Source of the DNA: Rosa chinensis | Taxonomy: Eukaryota; Streptophyta; Magnoliopsida; Rosales; Rosaceae | NCBI RefSeq assembly: GCF_002994745.2 | Contig: NC_037090.1 | Location: forward strand, 24,975,501 to 25,039,500 | Reading direction: 5' to 3' | DNA length: 64,000 nucleotides | In this document: in pieces, positions 12,801-23,981 of the stretch | Position numbering within the stretch: the first letter of the stretch is position 1 | Layout of the letters: each line of letters begins with the position of its first letter | Translations under genes and position numbers: made by a program | The notes under the pieces: model-generated | What the model was told of the DNA's origin: nothing | Database searches by the model: none | What the model saw: only the letters and a program-made list of their open reading frames with translations

Positions 12801-14228
12801 ATGGTCTACAAATTGAAAAGATAGATTCAGTTTTGATCAGTTTTAAAGAAAAGATAGATGTGTTTCATACTTTTAAACGTTTGCAAACGTGTTCAATTTA
12901 TACTTAAAACCAACAACTTCATACTTTCCAATCATGTTCAGTGTATAGTTTACACTTAACTATAAGTCATTTTCAAGCAGAAACTCATACAGACAGAAAG
13001 TCACAAAGTCACATTCTAGCATAAACTTATTCACACATAAAGTCTTAAAGTCACATACTAATTAATAAGAGTACAAGTAGAATAGATACTTCAAGTTCAA
13101 AGAATTTTAGCATCCATACAACATAATTATACACAAGAACTGGTAAAGTCATAATCATAAACACCCATACACAGTCAGAAGCAAATACTTCAAGTTCAAA
13201 GAATCAAAACCCAACCAAGCACACACAAGTTTAGACGTTTAGTTACCTAATCAATGACCTCGATCACCTGTCTGCCTCAGGATAAACTGATAAACCCTTA
13301 ACTCAAATCCATGGTCAATAGACTCGATACCTTCAAGCTTCAAAGGAATTTCCTACCAAAACACATATTAACATATATGTTAGATAACCACGATCAATTT
13401 CAACCATGAAATTAACATAATCAACAACAGAATCCATTTTTTTCATACAGATTAGGGCAAAAGGAGTAACAAGAGAACAAAACTAAAAAGAAAATGATTT
13501 TACCTAATTATTTGAGCTTGAAAACACCACTTGAACACCGTATAAGCCTCCGAGCAACCACGTGAACCAAGCAACTGATCGAACGAGGAACTGAGGAACT
13601 GAGGCTGAGAGGAACTGAGGAACGGCGTACAAGAGAGGGACGAGACTCGAGAGAGAGAGGCGCTGCAGGCAGAAGTCGCAAATGACCTAATCGGATAGAA
13701 AAATTTGGGGATTTCAAAAATCAAACGATACTGGTTGAAATTTATGTTAGTGAGTTTTGCATCTTGCTTAGATTATGTTTTTGGGACTGGAATTAGGGGT
13801 GGAATCAACAAATTAGGGCTGGGTTCTGAGAGAAAGAGAGGCTGAGAATGATGTCGCGAGAGAGGGAGAGAGAGAGGGTCGAGAGGCTGCTTTCGGGAAT
13901 GACTAAATGAGATCCCTAACTGACCCCCTTAGGGTTTTCCCACTTTCGACTCAGATCCAATGGCTTAAACTGATTGTTGATATACATCAACGGTTAATAA
14001 CACACCTACTAATTAAAATAATAAAAAATAGTTAAAATCTATCCTATTCGGTCGGTTCGGCAATACCGAACCTCCTCTATTTGCTAAACCGCTACCGAGC
14101 CGATTATCAACATTCGGTACGGCATTACCACACCGCACCTCCGGCTGCCGTTTTGGTCGGCGCCGACTCCACCGGTTCGGCCGGTTTTCGGTTGGTTTCG
14201 GCAGGTTCGGCATTTCAAGCCACCCCTA
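9821..14228 (-). mobile_element. complete hAT transposon, copy 1 (4408 bp)
   Basis: The element begins TAGGGCTGGC at 9821 and ends with the complement of TAGGGGTGGC at 14228, a 10-bp terminal inverted repeat with one mismatch. The identical 8-bp target duplication CTCAAATC flanks it at 9813-9820 and 14229-14236. Both subterminal regions (9830-9990 and 14040-14215) are packed with CGGTA, CCGGTT and ACCGAA motifs in both orientations, the usual layout of transposase binding sites in hAT elements. The single transposase gene runs on the minus strand. With perfect target duplication, recognisable TIRs and an open reading frame, this looks like a young, potentially autonomous copy. Confidence 0.95.
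10390..12802 (-). CDS. hAT (Ac-like) transposase, zinc-finger BED type
   Basis: Exon 1 spans 12802-10564 and a short exon 2 spans 10445-10390, joined across a 118-bp GT-AG intron, giving 764 residues. The ATG at 12802 opens a Ser/Pro/Thr-rich N terminus and a basic stretch (KRKPVDKTTKGRKQ), then a BED zinc finger at about 91-140 with Cys112, Cys115, His134 and Cys138. The RNase H-like catalytic core follows: VTTDTWTSIQNINYMVVTAHF, then FTITVDNASAND, then TRWNSTYLML. The C-terminal hAT dimerisation domain contains WWRVNATAYPILSKLAKDIFAIP and STVASENAFSLGKRVVD. Without splicing the frame would stop just after the donor; splicing gives an extra 18-residue tail ending TTTTA. The frame is intact, so the protein could be active. 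It cuts and pastes the surrounding element. Confidence 0.92.
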
Positions 14229-14236
14229 CTCAAATC

Positions 14237-15405
14237 TTTGATTGCAGAACATCTTTTTCATCATTTAGGCTCCATTTTGTGATTCTTTGTGCCTTTTTGT
14301 TTTATAGTTCTCCCTACTAATTTCATTGTTTGGTCATGACTTTGAGAAACATTATACTAGTTATCTTCGTTGCAAACTAGCATTCGCTTTCTTAGGCGGT
14401 TGTTCTGTTGACGCCTCTACAGTCAACATCTGAGGTCGTTAATTTGTTGAGCTTGGGTGGTTTACCAAGTTAATGATTTTTTGTTATCTTTCTAGAATTG
14501 ATATTTCCTATGAATTGTTTTACTAATATCGACAAAATTATAGTTTTTACTAACAATAACGACTTTGATAATTTGATGCAACTCACAGGGATCGGAAGAG
14601 AGTACCAATCGTGCAACTCTGTTGTCTCCTTGATGTCATCTCTCATAAGAAACCCAGCGACTAGTATTTTGTGTGGTAAGAATTTTGAACAAAGCTGTAC
14701 AAAAATCAACATCAAGGTCACCCTACCACTACCACCAAATCGTCATTTGTTTACAAGTACGTATGTATCATTCTGGCCGATCAAGTAAGTAAACACCATC
14801 CATCAATAGAATATATTGGTCAATTTATTACTAATTTGATCTGCTTGTTTAATTTTTTCCATACAAAACCCTTGTTATAGAAGGGTACTTAAATACACTA
14901 CACATAATATTTCTATTCAATGCTAATTTGCTTACAGGTTTTCTAAGCTATATATATTGACCGGAAACAGGTTGAAGACAAACTAAATTTGCCTACTTAA
15001 TTAGCATAATATTAGTCAATCAAATCGATCGAGTAGGGTACACGTACACTTGTCTTATGTGAAATATGACAAGCCAAACTTCCAAGTTGTTTGGCTTAAT
15101 ATTCAAATCTACGTACGTTGGCATAGGAATAACTGAATAAGAAGGACCAGCTGATACGAATGAAGGGCACTGATCGAAATCATAATAGATTTCCCACAAA
15201 ACAAATTAGAAAAGTGGCCAACACTCCACTGTAACCAATCCCGTTACACTGGGCGACTCATTATATATGAAGTACGTAGTCGTGATCATATCTCTCACTG
15301 CATTTGTTTCCCTCACATTCTTCTTTGGAAACCCTAACTCGATCCCAATCGTTTCTCTCCCAAATTTCCATCTCTAATATTTCCAAGCTAAGACTACCAG
15401 ACACC
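14237..15405. other. SAUR unit 1 upstream region with conserved relic block
   Basis: From about 14570 to 14960 the sequence matches blocks at the same relative place before the other SAUR genes (23230, 27440, 32030). It includes CATAAGAAACCCAGCGACTA, then AACATCAAGGTCACCCTACC, and TATTGGTCAATTTATTACTA. The core has the look of former coding sequence but is not open in unit 1. It is followed by AT-rich promoter sequence and a TATA box. The part from 14237 to 14560 shows nothing I can name. Confidence 0.6.
15262..15268 (+). promoter_or_regulatory. TATA box of SAUR unit 1
   Basis: TATATAT about 140 bases before the start codon. The same arrangement, followed by GTAGTCGTGATCA-like sequence, recurs before the other three intact SAUR genes, which supports a shared core promoter. 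Confidence 0.6.
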
Positions 15406-15738
15406 ATGAAGTTCATGAATCCTGCATGTCTTATCAATAAGCTAGGAAGAAGCCACTCCAAGAAGTCATACGAACGGTTGGTGCGTGAAGATGACCAGGT
15501 CGAGAGGTCCAAGAAGAAGCACGGTTCAGCTCCAAAAGGTTCTATAGATTTGTTCGTGGGGAAAGAGGAGAAGAAATACCCAGTTCCCCTCAAGTACTTT
15601 ACACACCCAAAGCTCCAAGAACTCCTCAAAGAGTACCAAGAACCCGTGTTTGATCCAAGATTTGATGAGCCGATTGTGCTTGAATGTTCTACGGAAATCT
15701 TTGAGCAGTTGCTCCGTTATATCGTCAAGACTCGATAA
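15406..15738 (+). CDS. SAUR-like auxin-responsive protein, copy 1
   Basis: An intronless gene for 110 residues. The upstream in-frame ATG at 15304 was rejected because that stretch is the 5' leader, conserved as DNA but not as protein in the sister genes; the ATG at 15406 (MKFMNPACLI) matches the starts of copies 2 and 3. After a basic N-terminal part (KLGRSHSKKSYERL) the SAUR core runs from about 41 to 105: GSAPKGSIDLFVGKEEKKYP, VPLKYFTHPKLQELLKEYQE, then FDEPIVLECSTEIFEQLL. It corresponds to the SAUR pattern G-x-VYVG-x-RF-VP-x-YL-HP-x-F-LL. SAUR proteins are short-lived regulators that promote cell expansion, typically by inhibiting PP2C.D phosphatases and so activating plasma-membrane H+-ATPase. 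The family assignment is good; the exact role of this copy is unknown. Confidence 0.82.
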   Translation: MKFMNPACLINKLGRSHSKKSYERLVREDDQVERSKKKHGSAPKGSIDLFVGKEEKKYPVPLKYFTHPKLQELLKEYQEPVFDPRFDEPIVLECSTEIFEQLLRYIVKTR

Positions 15739-17155
15739 GAAGTATTCATTAGAATTTAATGTTTTCTTCAATCTTTCATAGTTTGTATTCAAGAACACTA
15801 TTGTGAATTAGATCCGAAATTTTTCGGCCATGGTTCTGTAAACAAGTCAATTGAATTATTTATATGAAATTTATTCTTCACTTGATTTTCTTCTTTAATT
15901 TCAGTCTGGTTGTTATTTAGTGCCATATCAAGGAGAGGAGAAAATTATACACTTCATATTTTAGGACCTCTCATAGTATTTACTTTCCTTAATTTAGTGG
16001 ACTTTTTCTAAACGATCTATCAACTTCATTTTGGCTTTTACTTTCTTGATATTCCAGATAGCTAGGCTAATAGGCTGCTCAGCATATATATCCCTTGCCA
16101 TAATATCTCTCAAAATGCATTAAGAGTGAGTTTGGTTAGAAAATATTTTTATGAAAACGGAAGCAAAGAAATTTCAAAACATGTTATGTAACTCTCTAAA
16201 TTTTTTTTTCCTTTATTTATTTATTTTATTATAGAAAATCAACTATTGTACCAAAGTAACTCTCCTCTGCACAAATAGTATGCAACTCTCTGCATTCTGG
16301 GGTTTCGAGGCAGTAGAGGTTGTTTTGTCACTCCCTAGCGTGGTTTGCTGTTTCTGTTCTATTAATTGGGGGGCTGACGATGTTGGGCTTAGGTGGAAGC
16401 GACGCGGTGGAGACACGAAGGTCTCGTCGGTGGCGCTAACATTTTGTGTCATTTGTTTCGCCCAAAACTTTTTGGCTTGTGGTGTATCGGGTTGGTGCAT
16501 GGTGTGCGACTGATTGTTTTTGGCTGGTACGACCATTTATGGTTTGTGTCTAGCATTTCACTTTTAACTTAGGGTCGTAGGGGTATGGATTGCTTATCAG
16601 GGTTGATCTGGCTGGGGTTTATTTGTGTTATCTTTGCTTATTGTGTAATTAGGTCTTCTACTTTAAGCATGATTACCAATTAATACAACCTTATGTATGG
16701 ATTACCATTCTTGTATAGTTGTATTGCTTAGCCAAATTCATGCTTTTTGGCGAAGCTGGATGTTAAGGTTAGTTTTAATTGGGGATCAGATGTTATCTTT
16801 GCCCACGGTTAATTGGTTCTTCAAACTTAATTTGAGTTACTATAATCAGTATCAGGATTAATAAAATCATTTTATTTATGGATTACCAAGTCTGTTTTAT
16901 TTTGCCAAATTCAACCTTCTTGACGTACAGTCTGATTATAATTGTTGATGCGGGATTTGTTTGGTTTTGTCAATGAAAATTGGTATCGGCATTAATATTG
17001 TCTGTAGTCCTTAATTTAAACATCCTTCTAGGAACAGTTTTATATCTCTAACTAATTGTTAGAATCAGAACCTGTTATATACGCGCGTGAGGGTGACTGC
17101 CATTTTCGTTTTTGTCGCTCAAAGTTTTTGATTCGCATCTCTCTCTTTTCCGAGT
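15739..17155. other. SAUR unit 1 downstream block, non-coding
   Basis: The 3' flank of SAUR copy 1. The stretch 16380-16720 (GGAGACACGAAGGTCTCG, GACCATTTATGGTTTGTGTC, GGGTATGGATTGCTTATC) recurs after each SAUR gene (25020, 29520, 33690). It is therefore part of the duplicated unit. It looks like an old LINE-type 3' region carried along with the gene. No coding frame in it is conserved among units. Confidence 0.6.
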
Positions 17156-17172
17156 ACAACTCTACTCTTATT

Positions 17173-17415
17173 TTTTGAGGTGAACATAATCATGTTCTAT
17201 TAGTAAACGATGTCATTGCGTCAAGCTAGAGGATTTCAAGAAACCACTCATAGTACAAGATGAAGCACAATAGTGACAATACAGACTGCCCAAAGCAGCC
17301 AAAACCTTCTAACCAAAAGACTATAAACCTAAAAGAACTGCAAGAAAAAATAAACCTCCCTACCCTATACCATCCAAGAATGGAACACATTCAAGAAAAG
17401 GTATAGAACTAGGAA
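17173..17415 (-). mobile_element. short non-LTR retro-insertion with target duplication
   Basis: A 243-bp insertion flanked by the exact 17-bp duplication ACAACTCTACTCTTATT at 17156-17172 and 17416-17432. The insertion starts with a run of T, so it is a reversed poly-A tail with the element on the minus strand. That is the mark of target-primed reverse transcription. There is no coding capacity; it is either a 5'-truncated LINE or a SINE. Confidence 0.85.
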
Positions 17416-18132
17416 ACAACTCTACTCTTATTGTTTAGTTATGATACGCAGATACGGAGAAATACTATATTGTTTGATAAAGTTTCCTTTCTAGTGCTTC
17501 TACATGTGTCCAATTATTGAAAACTATGTGCCTACTATCTGAAAACTATAGTTTTCAATAATTATAGCCTTGCTATCGATCTGAGCAGCTGTTGAATCAA
17601 TTTATAGAAAACTATGTGTCTACTTTATAATTTTTGTTATTTTGTAGACAGTCTTCTACGAATTACTCTACGTACTGATGGTAATCTTGATTTTATGAAC
17701 TCACAAATTTTGTTTACAATAAGAAATTTCATGATTTGATGCTCGGAAGTCACTGAAGAATGCCCAAATATTTAATTTGATCTTAAGTAGCTAGGCACCT
17801 TTAATTGCAAAAATATTATTATTTCAAATATTTAATTTTCATGTTGCATTTCTACTTTTGCCGTCTTTAATAAGTTTAAGGGCCAATAACATATAATGCC
17901 ACTTCTACTAATTTACTATTCTCACTACCACATAATCTTTTGGGTTTGTGTCCATTTACCCTAATTCTAGGGTCATTTATCTCACTTACCTCATTAAGTT
18001 TTTTTAATTATCCTTTACCCATAAAAACTCTAATAAGGTCTTCCTTAAAACCCAATTAAGTTTATATTTTTTTTTTAGACTATTTTACTTATATTTTTTT
18101 TTAGACTATTTTACCCTCACTCCTTTGTTACA

Positions 18133-18172
<40 letters not shown>

Positions 18173-18209
18173 TTGCCCCCCTAAATAAACATTTATTGTC
18201 CCTCAATAG

Positions 18210-21200
18210 TAGGGCTGGGATCGGCTCGGTACGGTTCGGTAAATAAGGTATACCGAAACCGAGACCGATTATTTGACTCGGTTCGGTACGGCTCGGTACT
18301 CATCAAAATGCCTATCAAACCGAACCGACCCGAAACCGATCGGTTCGGAACTAGTTCGGCACCATTCGGTACACCAGTTCTGCTTTCAAAAATCCTGTGA
18401 AGTTTCAACTTACAACTTTCAAAGCAATGCAGTCCTTCATCATGATAGAAACTAGAAAGTAAAGACAGTAAGCAAATAAGCATTGGAGGCATGACTAAGT
18501 AAGACAGTAAGCAATCAAGTGAATCAACGCATTAGGCATGACAAACTGATCCAGTGATCCCTTAAGACTGTAGGACAGTAAGCAATGAACTCATAAACAA
18601 ACTGGTAAACTGAAAGCAATCAACTGATCAAGGCATGACTAAGTAATTCAGTAAGCAACTAAGCATTACAGTAAAGGCTTACTAATACTATTACAAGTTT
18701 ACAACCCAAATAAACTCATAGAAGTATTGCACAAAGGCTGAAACCATAAAAATTAAAAAGTTTAAAACTGAAACTGAGATTGAGAAATGAGGATAGTTCA
18801 TGAAATTATAGAAATGACTCAATGAGGACAGTCAACTTGTTTCTGAGTCTTCAGAACCAGAATTTTCAGATTCATCTTCAATCACCTCCACAACTTCATC
18901 ACTTGTATCCTTTCCCTTTGGTTTTGGAGGAGGACATGAGTTAACACTTGAAGATGCTGAGTTTATATGATCTACACCAAACACAATGATTTGCACAATA
19001 TCAGAAATTGAAAAACATAAAAATGTAATGATAAAAAAAAACTGAGCAGTTGAGTAGAAATCAGAAAACTTTACCTTTCTCACATTTCTCATAGAATTCT
19101 GTTTCCTTGATGCCTGGAGCATCCTCTATGCAGCTAATATCATTCCCTCTCAACCAACTTTGCAAACATATCAAAGCTTCCACAGATTTAGGAGTTAATG
19201 AACTCCTAAAGTTGTCGATTACTCTCCCTCCAGTGCTAAAAGCAGCCTCAGATGCAACTGTGGACACTTGAACAGCCATTACATCTTTGGCTATTGCTGC
19301 AAGAACAGGGTACTTAGCTCCATTCAACTTCCACCATAACAAAATAGGGAAATCTGATTCTCCTAAATTTGTGTACTCAAGAGGGTCCAACAGATACTTG
19401 TCCACTTCATGTGCAACCACTTGCTCATCAAGTTCTGAAACAACTTTTCTCCAATCACTCAAGATTGATGCTCTTCCTCTGCTGTCACTGCTTGTTACTG
19501 TACTTTGTGAACTTGAGGTTAAAACCTCCTTTTTCTTTACAGGGGCATCCTTTGGTGCATAAGCTTCATACAATGACATCAACACATCCCTTAACTCCTT
19601 GGCTTTTGCTTCCACAATGTCATTATCATACCCTTCTTTTTTCAACAAATGGGTGATATTAAGTAGCTTGAATCTGGGATCAAGAACAAGCCCCATAAAC
19701 ACCAAAGGATTTAGATCCTTGAAGCAGCCATAATACTTGAGAAATTTAGAACTCATGTGTCCTGCCATATCAATCAACACTTTCTCAGTTTCACTCCCTG
19801 TTTGCAATTCACGAGCAATAAACAGCTTGTTGATCTCAGTTTCCATGGACAACACATCATGGAAAGTAGTATGAATTGTAGGATGATTACTTGCACTGAC
19901 CCTCAAAGTAACTTCATAAAAAACCCGCAGAAACTGAACAAACACCTCTGCCTTATCCCATTCTTCATCTGTCGGTGGCCCAACTCTATTTCTATTGCCT
20001 TTGACTGGAACCACATTCCCTTCCTCATCATACTCTTCCTCAGGCTCCTTGAAATATGCAGCAAAGCCACTGTCAGCATCCTCTAGCATCCTTCCAAAGG
20101 CTTTTTTGAACTTCAAGGCAGCTTCCAACATTAAGAATGTTGAATTCCACCTTGTGGGAACATCCATAACCACCAAGCCTTTGCAAGGGACTTGTTCCTT
20201 TGCTACACATGCCTTAAAACTATCCAGCCTAGATGCCGAAGACCTAACAAACTTTACAGCATTTCTAATGGCTAGCACTGCCCTATTCAACCTTTTCAAC
20301 CCACTTCCAACAATCAAGTTACAAATATGAGCAGTACACCTAACATGCATGAACTTTCCCCCTAAGATTGATTCCGAGTTTTCCCTTTTGTTAAGTTTGG
20401 ACCTAACAAACTCAAGAGCACACTTATTAGCAGCCGCATTATCTACTGTAATGGTTAAAACCTTGGTTATTCCCCACTGAATCAAACAAGACTCAATCAA
20501 CATCCCTATCGAATTTCCACTATGGTTATGGATAGTGCAGAAATTGATAATCCTCTTATGCATAACCCACTCATCATCTATAAAGTGTGCTGTTAGCACC
20601 ATGTAATTGAAATTCTGAACACTTGTCCAAGTGTCAGTAGTTAGGCAAACTCTATAATGTGCCAAATCAGATTTCAATTTCTTCTTTGTCCTATCATACA
20701 ACTTCAGAAAGTCTTTCACCAAAGTTTTCCTACAGGGGACCCTAAACAAAGGCTGCATAACATAACAAAACTTCCTAAACCCTTGCTTCTCAACAAAGCT
20801 AAAAGGAAGCTCATCAACTACAACCATTTCAACACAAGCTTGCATCACTTCGTCAGGATTATAAGCTACAGCCTTCAATGAATTACCCTTACTTTTATCA
20901 CCAACAAGCAGTTTCTGATTCTTATCGACAACCCTCCTTCCTGGATAATACTTGCATGAGTTGTTTATGTGCCTAATCATACCCTGAGTCCCATTTTTGT
21001 AAGAATCACAAGCATAGTCTCCTACAGCACCCTTAGGACAATATATACACTTAGCCCTCCTAAACTCTTGTATAATATCTTCTTTACCCTTAACTTTAAT
21101 CACTTTCGTATCAGTGTATTCCTCAAAGTGCTCCCAAACCCAACTACGTTTCCTATCAGCTCGAGGATTGTCATGTACCTTTTCACACGAATCTGGAGTT

Positions 21201-22441
21201 GCTGCCCCTGCTGCTGATTGAGTGGCATCTTCGATTGAGGGAGAGGTCCCACTGCTCGAAACAGCCAAGCTGGACTGAGGGAGGGGTAACACTGCTCGGT
21301 CTACTCCTTCTTTGCCTACTTCACCTCTCTTCTTACTTCTTCTAAACTGGAATAAAAATAATTAAAGATAATTAGTGAGCAGTGAGCACATAAAGTCATA
21401 AATTGATAAACTGATAAACAAGTAAAAGTGTAAAACAACAATTCAGTACATCATACATTACATCTTATACATTATAATCTGATAAGCTGACAATCATAGA
21501 TTATAATCTGAAAACAAGTAAAGTAGTAAACTAATATCATAAAGTCATAAACTGATAAACAAGTAAACTGTAAACTAATCCCAAATTGATTATAATCTGA
21601 CAATCATAGATTCATAATTAAACTAATTCCTCCCGGCATGTCCTCTAAAACTCCAGGTCTCCAGCTATTAGAGATTTAGAGTATTAGGCTATTAGCCTTA
21701 AAAAAATTTCAATGTTCAAAAGCCTCTTCAACTTTTTAACGATACCAACAGATCTCAAACAAGCTCAAGTTTGCAAGTAACCCATTAGCCATGCATGATA
21801 AATTCATTAAAGGTACATGATAAATGGCATTTAGTTAATCTGTGGATGGTTCTCAACGACTCAACCAGTCAACCATCATCCATGATAATCACATACTAAC
21901 AAGCATCTCATAATCTGATAATCATTTGAAATTCAAAAGAATCAAACCCAATACTTAAACTTACTCCTAGCTTTCCCATTGATAATCAAATGATTCAAAT
22001 CAGAGCCTTCTTCAGTTCGTGAAAGCTGCAGAAGTATTGCCGGTATTGGAATCGGAGCTTTAACTTCTTGAGTTTTTGTCTTCGATTTGTATGAAATCAA
22101 ATCAATCAATGGAATCGTGGTGCTGAATCGAACAAAGGAGGTTTGGCTGTTTGAGTCTTTGAGAGTGAAGGACTGAAAGTGAATGCGGCTTCTTTAGGAC
22201 TTTAGGAGTTTAGGTCACCTACCCGAGCTGCATCCCTACATCGATTTGGACCAAGTTAATGGGCCGGGTCGGTAACATCCCGGTATTAAAAAGGCCCAAT
22301 CCGATCCCGACCCGAGCCCAATGCACTCGGTACGGTTTCGGTTCGGTACTACAGAAACCATAAACGAAACCGAGCCGATCGGTATCGGTACAGTTCGGTC
22401 GGTATCGGTATCGGTTTCTCGGTCTCCGATTCCCAGCCCTA
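18210..22441 (-). mobile_element. complete hAT transposon, copy 2 (4232 bp)
   Basis: It begins TAGGGCTGGGA at 18210 and ends with the exact complement of the same 11 bases at 22441. The 8-bp target duplication CTCAATAG lies at 18202-18209 and 22442-22449. The subterminal regions carry many CGGTACGGTTCGG and ACCGAAACCGA motifs in both orientations (18220-18370 and 22280-22430). It encodes one transposase on the minus strand. It is distinct in sequence from copy 1 but built on the same plan, with similar TIRs, so the two are related families rather than duplicates. Confidence 0.95.
18832..21979 (-). CDS. hAT transposase of copy 2, zinc-finger BED type
   Basis: The main exon spans 21346-19075 and a terminal exon 18971-18832, across a GT-AG intron, adding an acidic tail that ends SENSGSEDSETS. 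The main frame has no ATG before the zinc finger but is open back to a splice acceptor at 21347. I propose a 15-base first exon at 21979-21965 (MGKLG) with a GTAAGT donor, giving 808 residues; this first exon is tentative. Near the N terminus is a BED finger reading CIYC then HINNSC. The catalytic core follows: LTTDTWTSVQNFNYMVLTAH, LTITVDNAAANKCALEF, PTRWNSTFLMLEAALKF. The dimerisation domain ends the main exon: WWKLNGAKYPVLAAIAKDVM and STVASEAAFSTGGRVIDNF. No internal stop is seen, so it may be active. Confidence 0.88.
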
Positions 22442-22963
22442 CTCAATAGACTGTTACTGGAGGGGGGGGGAATAAAAGTTTAATAAACCTCTCTGGAGGC
22501 CTCCAAATAGGTTGTCGGAGATCTCATAGGTCACCAGAGAGGTTTATTGCCCCCTCCCTCAATAGACATTTATTGCCCCCAACAGACCGTTACTAGGGGG
22601 CAATAAAAGTTTAATAAACCTCTCCGGAGGCCAGTGACACTAAGCAAGGGAGCGGGCGAGCGGCACCGGTTCTGGGGAAGAAGGTCGATTCGAGTTGATG
22701 GTTGCAGGGAATAAGCCGGCATGGAGCTGGTGACGTTAGAGTGTCTGGAAACGAAAGGAGGTTGCCAGAATTCGATTCGGAGCAGCCTGAGGCCGTTGTG
22801 GTGATGAGCAGGAGATCTAGGAAGCCGAAATTCAGTCTGGCTTGTCAATGTGCGGTACAGAGACACAGGCTGCAATAGGCGGTGCTGGTTTGAGGTGAGT
22901 CTGAAGCCAGTCTCGGAATGATGGGAGGACGCTGGCTAGTCAACATGGATTTTGATGAGGGAC

Positions 22964-22965
<2 letters not shown>

Positions 22966-23032
<67 letters not shown>
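22966..23032. repeat. (GA)n microsatellite, about 65 bp
   Basis: An uninterrupted GA repeat inside the right part of the older repeat. A shorter GA tract (18134-18168) lies in the left part. Confidence 0.95.
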
Positions 23033-23180
23033 CATAACATGTAATTTATTAATTAGGTTAAGGGGTAAAATTGTTATTTAATTTGCTTTAAATTGGGTTA
23101 GTGGAAACAAAAATTTGTTGCTGAGGTAAGTTGAACAATTTTAGTTGATTTTGATGCTTTGGATCAATAACCCTAATCTT

Positions 23181-23981
23181 TTTATCCCTCATAAAGTCAC
23201 AAAAATTTTACGGAAAGTAGAGCAAATGATACGGTTTGATGTTATCTCTCATAAGAAACCCAGCGACTATTATTTTGTGTGGTAAGAATTTTGAACAAAG
23301 CTGTACAAAAACTCAACGTCAAGGTCACCCTACCAAAGTACCAATACCACCGAATAATCGTCATTTGTTTGCAAGCACGTACGTACCATTCTGGCAGATC
23401 AAGTGAGTAAACACCATCCATCAATAGAATATATTGGTCAATTTATTACTAATTTGATCTGCTTGTTTAATTTTTTCCATGCAAAACCCTTGTTAAAGAA
23501 TGCTAATTAACTTGCAGGTTTTCTAAGCTATATTGACCAGAAACACGTTAAAGACAAACTAAATTTGCCCTAGTTAATTAGCATAATAGTAGTCAATAAA
23601 ATGATTAAAATCGATCAAGTATACACATAAGACAAGAAGTGAAATATGACAGGCTTCCAAGTTGTTTGGCTTAATATTTAAATCTACGTTGGCATTGGAC
23701 CAAGAAGGACCAGCTGATACGATTGAAGGGCACTGATCGAAATCTTAATAGATTTCCCACAAAAGAAATTAGAAACTTGGCCAACACTCCAGTGTAATCA
23801 ATCCCGTTGCACTGGGAACCGACTCTAACTATATATAAACTACATACGTAGTCGTGATCATATATCTCACCTCATTGTCCTCCATCACGTACATTCTCTT
23901 TTGGAAACCCTAACTCGATCCCAATCGTTTCTCTCACAACTTTCCATCTCTAATCTTTCCAAGCTAAGACTACCAGACACC
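23181..23981. other. SAUR unit 2 upstream region
   Basis: From 23230 on this is a close copy of 14630-15400 upstream of SAUR copy 1, including CATAAGAAACCCAGCGACTA, TATTGGTCAATTTATTACTA and GACCAGCTGATACGA, ending in a TATA box and the same leader. The level of match shows that unit 2 duplicated with its promoter. Confidence 0.75.
23832..23839 (+). promoter_or_regulatory. TATA box of SAUR unit 2
   Basis: TATATAAA about 147 bases before the start codon, in the same place as in the other units and followed by the shared GTAGTCGTGATCA. Confidence 0.65.

Larger units (their letters stand above)
17885..23180. repeat. older non-autonomous DNA repeat, split by hAT copy 2
   Basis: Pieces on both sides of hAT copy 2 belong to one older repeat. 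The left piece (about 17885-18209) holds CATTTACCC/CTTACCTCATTAAG ends, a (GA)n tract and TTATTGCCCCCCTAAATAAA. The right piece (22442 to about 23180) holds several ATTGCCCCC/CAATAAA lines, CTCTCCGGAGGCC, a long (GA)n tract and an end resembling the complement of the left end. A relative with the same parts is at 60291-61140. Boundaries are approximate and no target duplication was found. It may be a Mutator-like non-autonomous element. Confidence 0.5.

Noticed and set aside
13500..13724. Small frames near the right end of hAT copy 1 as an extra transposon gene
   Set aside because: Two overlapping Ser/Arg-rich frames in the 5' leader region of the transposase, with no domain; more likely promoter or UTR.
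15304..15405. N-terminal extension of SAUR copy 1 from an upstream in-frame ATG
   Set aside because: The same DNA is the 5' leader of the sister genes. It is not in frame with a start in all of them, and its protein is not SAUR-like; the ATG at 15406 aligns across copies.
16280..16513. Open frame of 77 codons in the SAUR unit downstream block
   Set aside because: The block is conserved as DNA in four units, but the frame is broken in the others and has no known domain.
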